A DNA stretch of 64,000 bases from Pyropia haitanensis (lineage: Eukaryota > Rhodophyta > Bangiophyceae > Bangiales > Bangiaceae): assembly GCA_008729055.1 (NCBI GenBank), contig SDUX01000010.1, positions 3,301,090-3,365,089 on the forward strand, given 5' to 3'. Every line of letters starts with the position of its first letter. The first letter of the stretch is position 1. The position numbers and the translations under genes are program-made. The notes under the pieces are model-generated. The model ran no database searches and was not told the DNA's origin. It worked only from the letters and a program-made list of their open reading frames with translations. This document shows positions 34,471-46,600 of the stretch, piece by piece.

Positions 34471-37400
34471 TCAGGAGCCAGCCGACGTGGTTGGCGGCGG
34501 AAGGAGCACGTCGGTCGTCGCGTCGGCCACCCGCACCACGGGCACAGACGGCGGGGCGGCCCGCTCGGCCTCCGTCACCACAGACAACGGTCCACTACCC
34601 CCACACACGGGCGATGCCGTCACGACCGCCGCCGTCGGCGCCGCTGGCGCCGTCACGCCCACGCAACCCGCCAATGCCGCCACCCCCGCAACCACAGTGG
34701 GCGACAGCGCCGATGGCGGTGGCGCGGCCGGCAGCGGCGGGGCAAGAGCACCCCCACCGCCCCCATTGGTCACGGCGGTGACCACAGGCACAGGCGCGGC
34801 GAGTGTGGGGCAAGGTACCCGCGCCGGCACGGCCGGCGCTGTGGGCGTGGTCGGCCATGCTGTAGTCGTGGTGGTGTGGCCTTCGAGACTGACCACGGCC
34901 GTGCCCGTCGCCACGGCTGGCGCAGTGATGCGGGAGGCTGGGGAGGCCATGCCGCGCGACCGCAGCGGTCCGGGTAACGATGCGGGCAAAGGAGGTGGGC
35001 CCCCCGCGGCAGCAGGGACGTCATGCTCAACCGCCCACGCAGCTTCGGGCTTGATGACCGCCGCCGACGGCTGCCCAGCCGGTTGCGCGGCCTCCGCCAC
35101 GCACGGGCCAGCCGACGGTAACTCCTCAGTGGCGCCAACGTAAGCACCCGTCCGACGACCCCCAGCAGACGTGATGGCAGGTGAGGCCAAAGGTTGCGTT
35201 CTGGAATCATGCCCCACAGGGGGAGCACCACCCGCCGCAGCCAGCCCGGCAACCAGCGCACTGGGCTCGAAATCCACTACTCGCACCTGCGCGACAGACG
35301 TCGCCGCTCCCGCGTCAGTACCGCAGGCCGGCGACGCGGGCATTGCCCGGCTGCCGGTCGCCGCACCCACGGAGAGACTGCTGCGAGCCACCTCTGCCTG
35401 CGCCGGATTTGACACGGATGCGAGCGGGGGTTGACCGAGGACGCGGCGCAAGTCGGTGGGCGTCCGTGCGAGCGCCGACAAGGCGGCCGCTCCCAACGCA
35501 CGGCGGCCGGGCAGCTGATTCACGTGGGCGGTCAGACCGCCGCCGGCCATCGCGGGAACGGATCCCCCTGGGCGGGGACCCGTTCCGGGTGATGACCGGC
35601 GGGCGGGCTTGCTGACCCCACTGCGACCGCCGACGCTGACCAGCGCCGCCCCCAACGATGGCCTTACAGGAGAAGGAGCGGCGAGAGAGAAAGGTCGCAT
35701 CCCAGGCGACGAGGGCGTTGGTGGCAGCGATGGCGGCGCGGGCGTCGGCTCGAGATACTCAATGTGCTCCTGCGCCGTAGCGAGCGCCGCCTCAAACCGC
35801 TGAAAGGTCACGTCGTTGAGCTCATTCTTGATGTTCTCCCGCCGCTGGATCAGCGCAGCCAGTGTGCGCGTCCGCTCCAGCTCCAGCCGCAGCACGCGGA
35901 AGCGCTGCCACGCCTCGGCCGCGTCGACGAACACAGGAGCGCAGGCATCCGCACCCGCTTCCTCGCCAACCGCCTCGGCCGCTGAGGTCCCCGGCCCAGT
36001 CGACGGTCGGACCGGCCGCAGCTGACGCACATCAATTTCGGGGACCGCATCGCCCCCCGCAGCACCCAGGGAGGTCGTCACAGAAGGACCATGGGTAGCG
36101 CCCACGAGGCCAACAACGCCCAGTCCACCGGCGGGTGTCAGCTGCAACGGCTGCTGCTCAGATGGCGGAGGCGACTCGCTCGGGGTCCGCGGTTGGGCCG
36201 CCTTGCTCAACGCCAATAGGTACGCGCCCAACTCGTCCCCAGTTGGCGCGCCCCGGCCCGGACTGGCCGCTCCAAAAGGACGAGGCCCCCCACCGGGCGA
36301 TGCGGCTGCATACACCGGCGTCGTGCCGGGCACAGCCGGCGTAAAGCCGCGGAGCGCCATCAGAGCGCTATCGACCCAGCCAAGCAGCTGCGTCCCAAGA
36401 GGCTGCGTTGAGTCGTCCACCTCTCCCCGCACTTGAACAGCGCCCTGCTGGCCAAACGCAGCATGCAGGGCATCGCCGCCATCTTCTGACCGCGGTGCCC
36501 CACGACCAGGCAGGGAGGCGGGAACGCACATGTCGAGCACCAGCGGCGGCAGCGCCGGCATCCGACGGGCCGCGCCGCCAGAAGTCGTTGACGAAGGCAA
36601 CACCAGCGAGGCAATGGCGTCAGGGGATGCTTCCTCCACGTCCACTCGGCGCGGCCGCCGGGAGCGCGGCGAAGCGGGGCCGCTCGAGTTCGGCGAAGCG
36701 CGCGCACTGGCATAGCCGCTACAGGCAGGGCCACCACCGGGGGAACGAGAGTAGGCGCGAGCATTCTGCTTGGCGCGGCGAAACTCGCGCAATTTACCCA
36801 GGAGGACGCGCTCTTCCCGCTTGCGTGACGCAACGACGCGAGCCTGCGCCATGTCCATGCGCGCCCGCACCTGCACGGCAGCCCGTAGAGGCGTGTGCGC
36901 ACGGATCAAGCTACCAAGCTCAGCCTGCAGACGGCGTAGCTCCGTGGAGACCTCGTCGCTCTCATCGTTGGCGCACGGCTTGTCCCAAAGTCCGCCGTCC
37001 GTGGCATCCGGAGCGGGGACCGCCTCGGGTGCCACAGCGGTCGCATCAGCAGTAGTTGCCCCAGCAGCAAGATGACCGGCCGCCGGGCGTTCCCCGACGT
37101 CGACTTCTGGCTTAGGCTCACACTTGGGCGACGGCCGCGGAGGATCAAGGGGAACGACGGACACCGCGGAAGGCAGGGTCAGCTCAAAATCGTCGAGAGT
37201 TGGGGGAAGCAAGTGGTGCTGCACCGACGCCCCGGGCAACGGTGGCCCCGCAGACAAGGGGACGACCAGAGACGCGCGGGCAGACACAGACGGGTTCGGC
37301 CCCTGCAGCTCAACCAAAACGGACGCAGACGTACCAGGTAGAGTCCCGGAGATGACTGCACCAAAGGGGGGCAGTGCCACGGGTGGGGGAGCGTGCACAT

Positions 37401-40301
37401 CTGGCTCTGCCGACTCTGCCGGGGCTGGATGAGCTTGCACAGCCGGCTCTGGACGGGGCAATGCACACGGTAACACTGCGGGTTCCTGTTGGTCAGGAGC
37501 TGCAGGCGAGTCACCGTGCCGAGCAGCCCCATGGCGAGTCCGCTTCAGGGTGCCCGTGTCTCGGCCTGGCAGGATGCGTTCGCCCAACGACTTCCGCTCC
37601 CGGCTCAAGCCAGCTCGAGGGACCGGTGCAGCACCGTCCGGGGTCGAATCGGGTCGAGCGACGGTCGAGGCACTGCCCAGCGTCGAGCCCGACCGAGAGA
37701 CAGGCGTCGCACTGGCTGGGGTCGACGCCGGTCGCGGGGTGGGGACAGCACTACTGGGCGTCGCACAGCCGCCACGCCTGCCCGACCGCGACGCAACCAG
37801 CAGCACGCCATTGCCCAGCGCGTTCTTCTCGCGGCACAGGCCCTTGCGAGGGGCGGGTGCGGCAGGCGCGTCCGCAGTGACGGGCGCTTGGGTGGGAGGT
37901 GGGATTGGTGTTCGAGTTGTGGGAGGTGTTTGAGTAGCCGGCGGCAATTGGGTAGAGGGGGGTGACCTTCGGCTCGCCATAGAGGCCGCAGCGCTCGCAC
38001 GCGTACTCAGGGTGGCTGTATCCGTCAGGATACCGCCACTGCCCAGCGCGTTGCGTTCTCGGCTGATGCGCTTGCGTGGGATGGTGGCGGCAGGCACAGG
38101 CGATGCAGGGACTTCTTGGGAGGCGGCCGGCGTGGGAGTGGGCGTCGATGCCACCGTGGTGCGCCCGCCGTCTCGAAACACAGGCCTCACCGGCACGTGC
38201 GGGTCGTTGGTGCGCCGCTGGCTGCAGTAAACGCCGTCCAGCTCCGTTTCGTCAAGCACCTCGTCGTCCTCATGCCCGCCCAATCTACCGCGCTGCAGGC
38301 GTGGCTGCTCCGACCCGTCGGCCGACCGGTCAGCCGCGCCCGTCCTTGCGGCATCATCCAACTGCAGCGGTGGCACCCTTGGATCGGTGGAGCCCCCAGC
38401 GGGCCGACGCGGCCACACAGGGGACCGCTCCCACGGCAGGCTTGCCGCTTCCCGCTGGGCATCCTCCTCAAGCCACGCCAGCCGAAAGTAGCGGCCCCGC
38501 GGAGGCAGTGGCCTGCCCGCGTCGTCGGCCACGTCCGTCAGCTCAGCCCCGTCTTCGCCAGCTGGGGACGCGTCGGGTGGGGTGGCCGCTGACGGTGGCG
38601 GGTCCGTCGGTGACGCCACCCGTGCGCGCTTGCCGTTCCGCAGTGGCGGCGGAGATTCGGCCTTGGCCCGGTCGGGCACCCCGCCTTCAGACCAGCCTGG
38701 GGAGGAAGGCGCACGGCCGCGGCGGTGGCCTGCCTTTCCCGACCAAACCGTCGGTGGCGCCAGCGCCGCCATGTCGTCGGCGCCAATGTCCGAAAAATAA
38801 CGGCTGACAGGCGGCCACGACCACAGCGCCGCCGCCGCCTTGGGCCAGTGGCTCGGCGCAAGGGCAGACGCCAGCGCCCCCCCGCGGGAGCCCCCACGGC
38901 CGCCCCGTGACTCCCCGCTACCGCCGCCGCAGCCGCCACCGCGACCCCCACTGCCAGGGGTGCTGTCTAGGGGAGGGCGACCTGGTGGCCGCCCTTTTCG
39001 ACGGTGCTCGCCGTTGCGACCACCACAGCCGCTGGGGACAGTTGCCGTCACAGGTGGCGGCTCTGCCGCCGTGCCCGCCGCGTCTTGTTTGGACGCGGCG
39101 CCGCTTGCACCAGCACCAGCCTCGTCAGCCCCTTCGCTGCAAGGTACCTTGGCTAGCGGAACGTCCCCAGCGCTGGTGCCCCCGCTGCTGCCGACGCTCG
39201 GCGCAGGCACTTCCCGCACAGCAACAGGCGTTGGCCTTGCGCTCCCACCAGGGTCGTCACGTGACCTACCGCTGCCGTCGCCGCCGCCGCCGTCGACACC
39301 CACACTCGCTGCCGGCCGAGCTTCGCGGGGGGGTCGACTGGCACGCCACCCCGGCTTGCCACGGCACGCCCTGCCGCGGCTCGCCCCGGCGGCGCGTCGC
39401 TCACCCCGTCGAGCGCGTCCTCGTACAGGCGGCTGCGATCCGCCGCTCGGTCCACCACGCTATTCCCCCCCGGGCGAGCGCGCTTCCGAGCGCCCCCGCC
39501 AACCGGACGGGCACCGGGCGTGGCACCCCCCATCGATGGTCGTGCGTGGAGCGGCGGCCGCCCGTCGCTACGCGGGCCCACGGCCATCACCGCCTCGGCA
39601 GCCGCGGCAATGGCCGCCGCACCTACTCCCGTGGGGCCCGCCCCTCCCGGGGGCGGTGCCCACGCGGGCCCCACCCGCGGGTAGTGCATGGCCGTGTACG
39701 CGTCGGGTGGAGGCCTACCGCAAGGCAGGTGCCCCCGGGCCGACGGCACGGCACCCCCGCGCACGGCGACAGTCGCTTGGTGTGAGGGCAACACCACCGG
39801 CGGCGGCGCAGTGTGGGCGGGCGGCGGACGTGGCACGTCGCCGGGCGCGACCACGCCCGCCGCGCTCAGGTGGTTGGCGGTGGTGGCGACGGGGGGGCGA
39901 GGCCACGGCCGCACCCGCAACTTTTGGGCCGTGTTGATGGCCGCCAACGCCGCCGCGGCAATGGCCGCGTTGAGCGCCGCCGCGGCGCCGCGGCCGGGCT
40001 CAGCCGGTCCAGCTGCGGGGGGCGCGGCGGGCAAACCGCCACTGCCGCTGCCATCGCCGCCACCGCTACCGCCGTTGCCGACAAAGCCGCCCGCACCACC
40101 AACAGCAGCACCACCACTAACGCCACGACCGCCGTCGCCGCCGCCGTTGCCGCCGCTGCCACCCCCAACCCCAACCCCAACCCCACCGCCGCTGCCGTCA
40201 CGCCCACGAGGGTCCGCCGCCGACCCCCTCCCCGGCGCGGCCGGCCCGCCCACCCACCGGCCGGCGATCGGCGGGCCACCAGGCCGGCCCGGCGCGACCA
40301 T
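34471..40301 (-). CDS. Large disordered protein with coiled coils, possibly chromatin-associated
   Basis: One uninterrupted ORF of about 1,610 codons (39303-34471) is extended upstream in another frame across a 7-base C-run (39327-39333 on the + strand), where RGGVPVDPP joins REARPAASVGVDGGGG. The ATG at 40301 is a candidate start, giving about 1,940 residues. Mostly Pro/Ala/Ser/Thr-rich. Ordered parts: RGRYFRLAWLEEDAQREAAS; helix DEVSTELRRLQAELGSLIRA continuing RMDMAQARVVASRKREERVL; helix AWQRFRVLRLELERTRTLAA, LIQRRENIKNELNDVTFQRF. The last resembles the Leu/Arg-rich helix after PHD fingers in BRPF/JADE-type proteins and Enhancer-of-polycomb relatives, and the earlier helix resembles ADA3-type coiled coils. 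No PHD, EPcA or catalytic domain is visible, so a chromatin-complex role is only a suggestion. A motif of about 15 residues occurs three times (see findings). GC-rich but with more balanced codons than CLASP. Confidence 0.6.
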
Positions 40302-41461
40302 CGGGCTCGGCGGCGCGCGCACGCGCGCGCCGCCGACGCGGTCGAGGAGCCTCTGGCGCCGCCAACGCCCCCGCACCGCCGCCGCCGCCGCCGCCGGGCG
40401 CGGCGGCCGGGCGGGGCGGCCGGGCGGCGGCGGCCGTCGCCCACCCCCTCCCGGTTGGTGGCGCGCCTCTCGGGCGCGGCGGGTGGTGTGGGCCCCCACA
40501 CACGATTTGGAGGGGTGGTAAAGGCGCACGGGGCGAGGGGGGGGGGGGGGCAAATGGAGGGAGGGGGGGGAAGGGGAAGGGGAAGGGGGGGGGGTGGGCG
40601 AGGGGGGACGGAGCGGAGCGTGGCCGACGGCAGCGCAGCCCACAACCGAGGCAGCGCGCGCGGCCGCCCAATAGGCGCCGCCGTGACTTGGGCGTGGCTG
40701 GAACAGAGGGGGTTGCGCGCCCCGCAGCTGGCACCACTGGGCGCAGCCGTGGGAGGGGGGGGGGGGGACACCGTCGGGCGCCGCCGCGCATGCGTGGGCC
40801 CCGCACCGCGCCTGCAGCTGCGTGGGCGGGGCTTTCCCAGGTTCCCGCTGTCGTGTGGGGACGGGGGGGGGGGCGGGGACTGGACGAGACACCGTCGGGT
40901 TTTTTTTTTTGCGCGCGCGCACAACAGCGGTCGGTCGGCGGCGGCGACGGTCGCAGCCGCCTCTGGGCGGCCCAGGGGGGGGGACATCCTTGGCTCGTGG
41001 GGGGGGGAGGGGGCTGTCTGCGCAGCACCGCCTTTGCGGGATCGAGCCGGGACTGGCCAACGGCGGCGGAGACAGCGACTGTAAGAATTGTGTTGTTTTG
41101 TCGGGGTGCACCTCGGCGCGCCCTCGTGGGCGCCGTGGCGGTGCGGCGAGCCGGCTGCCATCAATATCCCGTCGGCGAAATTTTGAAGCTGGTACCAATT
41201 CTCTGTCCCCCTGCAAAAGTAGTACCCCCATTAGTGACTTCGCAAAATCTGGCTACATGCCCAGCCCTATCTCCCATCCGCCTCCGTGCCATAGCCACAT
41301 CTGTGATCGAGTATCGCCCATCCCCCGTCTTCTCTCGACGTCCGCACCATCCGCCCCGCCGGTGCTGCTGCCCGCCACACCCCTTCCACTCTCCCTGTCC
41401 TTCACTGTTGCGGCACCCCATTGCTCTCTCCACCCCTTCTATTCCCGGTTTCGTTGCCGCC
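40302..41461. other. Divergent promoter region (large - gene / DnaJ-type + gene)
   Basis: 40302-40480 is open in the frame of the - gene and could be additional N-terminal coding sequence. 40520-41060 is a mixture of G-runs and GC repeats. 41060-41460 is less GC-rich and ends in a pyrimidine-rich leader (tctctccaccccttctattc) before the start at 41462. No specific element assigned. Confidence 0.45.
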
Positions 41462-41958
41462 ATGGCGTTTGTCGCCGCCCCCGCGAGGTCCCCCCTCGCC
41501 CCCACCTCCGCGGCGCGGTCGGCCTTTACCGGCGGCGCCGCAGGGGCGGCTGTCGCACCGCCCGCCGCCGCCGCCGCCGTGGCCCCCCCCTCCCCCCCCG
41601 GCGCGCGCAAGTGACCATGGTGGACTATGGGACGCTCTCTGGCCTGGGCGTCGCCGTCGCGGGCGCCTTCGGCGGCGTCGCTCTCATGGCGTTTACGGAG
41701 CAGCAGGGCAAGCGCGGGCAGGAGCGGGTCAACGTGCAGCCGTGCGTCGAGTGCAAGGGCTCCAAGGTGACCACGTGCAACGTGTGCAAGGGCAGCGGCG
41801 TGGACGTGCTCGTTGCCGACGGCAAGGTCAGCGCCGACGGGGAGGGCAAGTGCAGCTACTGCGAGGGCGCCGGCGAGCTCAAGTGCTTCAACTGTGCGGG
41901 CAGCGGCATCCAGCCGCGCTTCTTGGACCGGGTGAGCCCGGATGACTTTATGGACTAA
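41462..41958 (+). CDS. Plastid DnaJ-type zinc-finger protein (BSD2/LQY1-like)
   Basis: Small protein with a DnaJ cysteine-rich zinc-finger domain but no J domain. In plants such proteins (BSD2, LQY1, PSA2 families) assist assembly or repair of plastid complexes. Start ATG 41462 in gccgccATGG; the leader MAFVAAPARSPLAPTSAARS is Ala/Ser-rich without acids, a good transit peptide. The frame breaks between two C-runs (41583-41590 and 41592-41599); adding one C joins it to AQVTMVDYGTLSGLGVAVAG. A hydrophobic segment (LSGLGVAVAGAFGGVALMAF) is followed by four CxxCxGxx motifs: CVECKGSK, CNVCKGSG, CSYCEGAG, CFNCAGSG. The tail is IQPRFLDRVSPDDFMD. About 165 residues. Alternatively translation starts at ATG 41617 (gaccATGG), giving a 113-residue protein without a leader. 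Divergent from the large - gene. Confidence 0.82.
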
Positions 41959-42528
41959 GGGCTGTCGACGACCTGTGGCCTGCGGGAGAGGGGGGCGGGG
42001 GGTGGAGGGGGGGACGGTGACTGCGGCTCGCCGACGGGCCTGCCCCAGGCGTTTGCAGATTCGTACGCGGAGCAGCACGGTGGGCACGCCTGCGTTCTCG
42101 TTCATTCTTGTGCTTACCTCGACCGCGTGGCGCCGTCACACGGCGTGTCTCGTGGCGCCGTCGCTCATGGGGAGGAGTGGAAGCGGCGTGGGAGGTGCAG
42201 CTGTGTGGTGCTCGCGGTGGCGGTCGACCCCTGCCCCCCCCGTGCGGGCGCCGAGTCGGAAGAGGCGCGGCGCGCCCGCCTTCCTCGTCGCTCGTGCGCC
42301 ACCCCGGTCCGTCCGCCCCTCGCACCCACAGGGGAAGAATCTCGCGGCGCTGCCAGGCATGCGCGTGTTGCTGGCCCCGTTCCACTATCACAGCGGTGCC
42401 GTGCATGGTCACGGCGATGACGTCCGAGCCTGCCTGCCCCCCCCCACCACCCAATCCCCGGCGCCCCCCGCGCACACCAGGCTGCCGCTCAATGCCGCCT
42501 CCGGCGCCCCCCGCCGCCCCGCGCCATC
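41959..42528. other. Convergent 3' region
   Basis: Between the stops of the DnaJ-type gene (+) and the two-TM membrane protein (-). ORFs here are shadows with no domain. Holds both 3' untranslated regions. Confidence 0.5.
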
Positions 42529-45500
42529 TCACTCCTCCCCGCCCCCCCCCCCCTCCACTCCCGCGGCCGCCGCGTCGTTCCGCTGCTGCCGCTCCCACCG
42601 GCGACGACGGAGGCCGTTGCGGAGGTCGCTGAGCCAGGGCGCCGCGGGCAGGAGCGCCTCCTGCTGCCGCTGCCGCTCAATCCCCACCCACAGGCGGGTG
42701 CGGTTCTCCAGCACCTCCTCCTCCCCTTCCGTCGCCGGGCCGTTAATGTCTCGGCCGGCGCCGGCGCCGCCGCCGCCCCCACCGCCCGCTGCCGCCGCCG
42801 CCGCGGCCGCCTCGTCACTGCCCTCACCGCCACCGCTGTCACCCGAGGCCAACGCGGCCAACCGCGCCCGCCTCGCGCGCTGGCGCTTGGTCCACTGGCT
42901 CACAAACCCAAACGCAAACAGGTTGGTCGGCGCGATGACGACGGAGAAGAAGGTTAAGCCGAGGAAGATGCTGAAGAAGCCCGTCAGGTCGTTGGCGAAG
43001 CGCAGCGCGGTCATCGTCGGCCGCTCCACCAGCTGCTCCGTCACAAACGCGCGGACGTCAATGTGCACCACCGACGACTCGTACAGGCGGAGGCCGTGGC
43101 GGAGGGAGAGGGACACCAGCCCTGTGTCCGCGTCGTGGCGCACGGTCGCGCCCTCTCGGACTGAGCGGGAGAAGAGGATGGTAGCGAGCGAGTCCTTGGG
43201 CACCACCGCCAGCAGCCGTTCCGAGCCGTCGAGGCGCCGCACGACGCGGCGGCCATAGATGGGGTGCTGGAACCAGAGGAGCGAATCGGCTTCCACGTAC
43301 GCTGTGTCGTTCGGGGGGGACGTGCCAGGCGGCAGCGGCGACGCCGACGGCACGGCGTCACTGTCGCCCCGCCCTTCATCGCTGGCGGCATCGGCGTCGC
43401 TAGCCCCTGCGGGCGCGCCAGCTGTGCCGTTGACCTCGGCCTGCCGGCTGCGCGGGCTAAACTCGGTGGACGGTGGCACCGACGGCATCGGACCCCGAGT
43501 CAGGGCCGGCACGGGGGCGCGTGGGAGCGACGCCTCGGCCGCCTGGGCGGCATCCGCGGCCGGCACGGTCGTCTCCCCCGTGTCGACGTAAAACACCTGC
43601 ACGGGGGTCTCGAGGTAGGGGAAGGTCGCGGCGGATAGGTCCATCGCCGCGGCCGTCAGTGGCGGGATGATGCCAGAGGCCACGTAGTTCTCGTCCGCAA
43701 ACGTCTCGGTAATGTACGGGCCCGAGCCGACACGCTTCCACAGCGACGTGTGCTCGGGGTTGTAGTCAAAGCGGAACCGGATGTCCTCCGAGTCGGACGG
43801 GTACTGTGGGGGAGGGCGTGTGGCGGGCATGTCAAGCGGGGCTGCCACCAGGGCCAGAGCGAGCGGGACCATCGGCAGCGCGGGCAGCGGCGTTAGTCTC
43901 CGCTTGCAACAAAGAGCTAATCGAGCGTGCGTCAAAGAACAGCAGCACCACAAGTTGACCCGCCCCCCCCCACCCACCCCCACCACAGACCCTCCAACGT
44001 ACAAAAAAGCCCGAGAAAAAGTACGTGTGGCACAGCGCGTCGGCCGGGTCGGCGACGTCGTCCTGAAAGTCGACCGGCTGAAAGTCGGCGTTGCTCGTCG
44101 ACTGGAAGGCGTTGAGGAACAGGTGCGGGTACTCGTCAAGGTCTAGATCCCCAAAGTCCAGCGTCCCCCGCTCGATGAGCGCGTCCCGGTGCAGCCGCAC
44201 CTGGTTGGTGAGGAAGATGGCCTCGTCAAAGCCAAACGAGCCGGCCTTCCAAAACCGCATGCACGACGCGTACGCGCGGAGCGTCACCGCCTCGACGCGC
44301 ACGCCGGTCATCTCCTCAAAGACCGACGCGGGCGCCCGCGCCTCGCGGACGGCGCGCGTGACGACCGGCGGCGACAGGCGGCCGACTTCGTAGCACAGCT
44401 GGCACCGCTGCGCGGTGGCGATGCCCGCCGACGGCGTCACGGTGCCGTCGACGACCGGCACGCCCGAGATGGCGTCGCCGCTGCCGCTGCTGCTGCCGCC
44501 AGACGGGATACCCTCCAGTTTTCCCGACAGGGCGGGCTTTTGCTTGAGCGTCTCCCTGTGCGCGACGACGCTGAGCGTAGAAAAGACGCGCGCGCATGAG
44601 TTGTCGGGTGGTCCGCGGTAGACCATCGACACGTGGCCGCCGTCGGTGCCGCTCGCCATTGTCGCGGGCCACTCGATGGTGCTCCCATTCTCCAGCGACA
44701 CGATGCTGCGGAGCGTAAAGATGGGCGCGCCCGAGTAGGTGTGGTTCCCGCTCGCCGGCGGCACCACCGCCGGCACGCCCACGGTCGGGCCCATCCCGAG
44801 CGGAAACGCCGGCGAGTTGCCGCGCGCCATACAAAACGCAACAACCGGCAGCCGCATCTCGTCCTCGTCCACATAGTTTACCGACAGGGCGGGCGCCGCT
44901 TGCGCGCGCCGGTAGTCGCGCGACAGGAAGTGCACCGTCACAATCGTGCCGGCAATGCACACCGCGAGCGTCACGAGGGTGAGGTAAAACGACAGCCGCG
45001 CGGACGTGACGCGCGACGTCGACCACCGGACGGTGGTCGCCCAAAAGCCCATCGCCTGCGCGGCCAGGAGGTTGTACTTTAGCGGCGTCCCGTCCGCGTC
45101 ATAGTTGCCGGGGCGGCGGCGGCGGCGGTCGCCACCGCCGCCGCCGCCGACGCCAGTACCCCCGCCGCTGCTGTTGTAGCTGTGGTTGTGGCCGCTGCTG
45201 AGCAACCCAGCCCCGCGCCCACCGCTGCCGCCGCCGCCACCGCCGCCGCCGCCACCGCCGCCGCCGCTATCGCTGCCGTCGCTTTCGTCGTCACTGGACC
45301 TGTCCCTGACGCCATACCAGTCCCTGTCCGCCGAAGAGTAGCTGCTGGCTGCCGAGCGGGCGTAGCTGGACAGGTCACTGTCCTCCGAGTCGGACGCGGC
45401 CGCGGCAGCGGCGGCCGCCGCCGCCGCCGCCACCGCCGCCGCGGCCGGCAACCCCCCCGCCGCTCCCGCCGCCGTGGCCGCCCCCTGCCTCCGCCGCCGC

Positions 45501-46600
45501 CGCCGCCGCACGCCACGCAGCCACCGCCCGCTGTCCATGTCCCGGTACGTCTGCGCGATGAGCTGCTCAAAGCGGCCGTCCCGAAACACCGACGACCCGG
45601 TCAGGACGCCCGCCCACTGGGAGGGCGGCGCGCCGGGGATGAGCGGCACGCCCGTCCGCATCGCGCCGCCGCCGCCCGCCCCCGCCGCCGCGGGCGTGCC
45701 GGGCGGGGAGGGCGCGGCCGCTGCCGCGCCGCCGCCACCGCCGCCGCCGCCGCCGCCGCCATAGCCGTCGCCGCCGCCGCCGCCATAGCCGCTGCTGCCG
45801 CCATAGCCATAGCTGCTGCCGCCGTCGCCAAACGTCGTCGTCGTCGCGGCCGTCGAGCCAGCCGCCGACGCCGGCGGCGGGTGCCCGCCGCCCGCGCCAG
45901 CCCCGTGCAGCAGCGGATCCATGGTGAGGCCGCCGTGCGCGGGTGTCAGCGGCGGCGGCGGCGGCGGCGGCGGCAGCCCGACGGCCGGACCGAGCGGGCG
46001 GCCGACGACGACGGTCGCCGCGGGCGGCCCCCCACCCCGTGGCGGCGCCCAGCCGACGCCGTCGCCGCCGCCGGCGGGGGGGGCGGGTGGCGGCGGCGTC
46101 GAGGGCTCGGGCGGCCACGCCGGCGCGCCACGCGGCGCGCCGTCGCCGCCGCCGCCGTCGGCGGGGGGGGGGACGGCGGGTGCCGCGCCATGGCGCGCCG
46201 CCAGAGGGTGGCGGGCAGCGGGCGGCGGGCCGGGGCAGGGGCGGCGGGCGGGCGCCGCCGCCCGCAAAGGGGGTGCCGGCGGCAGCGACCCACCCCCCGG
46301 TGCGCCACGGGCGCCGCCGCTGGCAGAGGGCGGTACCCGCACCGCGGGAGGGGGATTTGGCAGCGGGGGGGGTGGGGGGGGAGGACGAACGGCGGCGTCG
46401 CGCAGCGCGTTTTGGGGGCGCCGGAACGGGAGGGAGCACGCCGGGGGAAAGCGCCGCAGCGATGAGGACGGTGGTGGCAACCGCGACGAGGAGACAGGCG
46501 GCAGCCGTGGCGAGGAGACAGGCGGCAACGGCAGCGTCGCCGCGCGCTGCACGCAGCGCGCCGGCGTCGCGCCGCGACGGGCGGATGGCCGGCCGCGCAA
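42529..46600 (-). CDS. Two-transmembrane protein, weakly DEG/ENaC-like
   Basis: Model: exon 1 46600-44003 (866 codons), donor gtacgt, intron 199 bp, acceptor ccccacag, exon 2 43803-42529; phase 0; 1,290 residues. N-terminal ~500 residues are cytosolic low complexity (poly-Gly/Ala, SDSEDSDLSSYARSAASSYS). TM1 about 534-558 (LSFYLTLVTLAVCIAGTIVT). The large extracellular part has cysteines, N-glycosylation sequons (NHT, NGS) and MRLPVVAFCMARGNSPAFPL right after TM1, reminiscent of the FPAVTxC motif of degenerin/ASIC channels. After the intron: GPYITETFADENYVASGIIP, LETPVQVFYVDTGETTVP, LYESSVVHIDVRAFVTEQLV. TM2 about 1137-1165 (LTGFFSIFLGLTFFSVVIAP), then a basic cytosolic tail. Topology suits DEG/ENaC, but the G-x-S filter is missing, so this is tentative. 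The start may instead be ATG 45922 (caccATGG), shortening the N-terminus. Head-to-head with the Kv-beta-like gene. Confidence 0.65.
46487..46534 (-). repeat. 24-bp tandem duplication
   Basis: Two copies (46487-46510, 46511-46534) both starting cgaggagacaggcggca. If translated in the membrane-protein ORF they code LPPVSSPR and LPPVSSSR. If translation starts at 45922 they lie in its leader. Confidence 0.7.

Noticed and set aside
38187..38471. Separate short ORF on the - strand inside the large gene
   Set aside because: Overlaps the large ORF in another frame and has no independent features.
40162..40187. Telomere-like (ccccaa)3 array
   Set aside because: Only about four units, inside the coding frame of the large - gene where it codes Gly-Val repeats. 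Too short to suggest an interstitial telomere.
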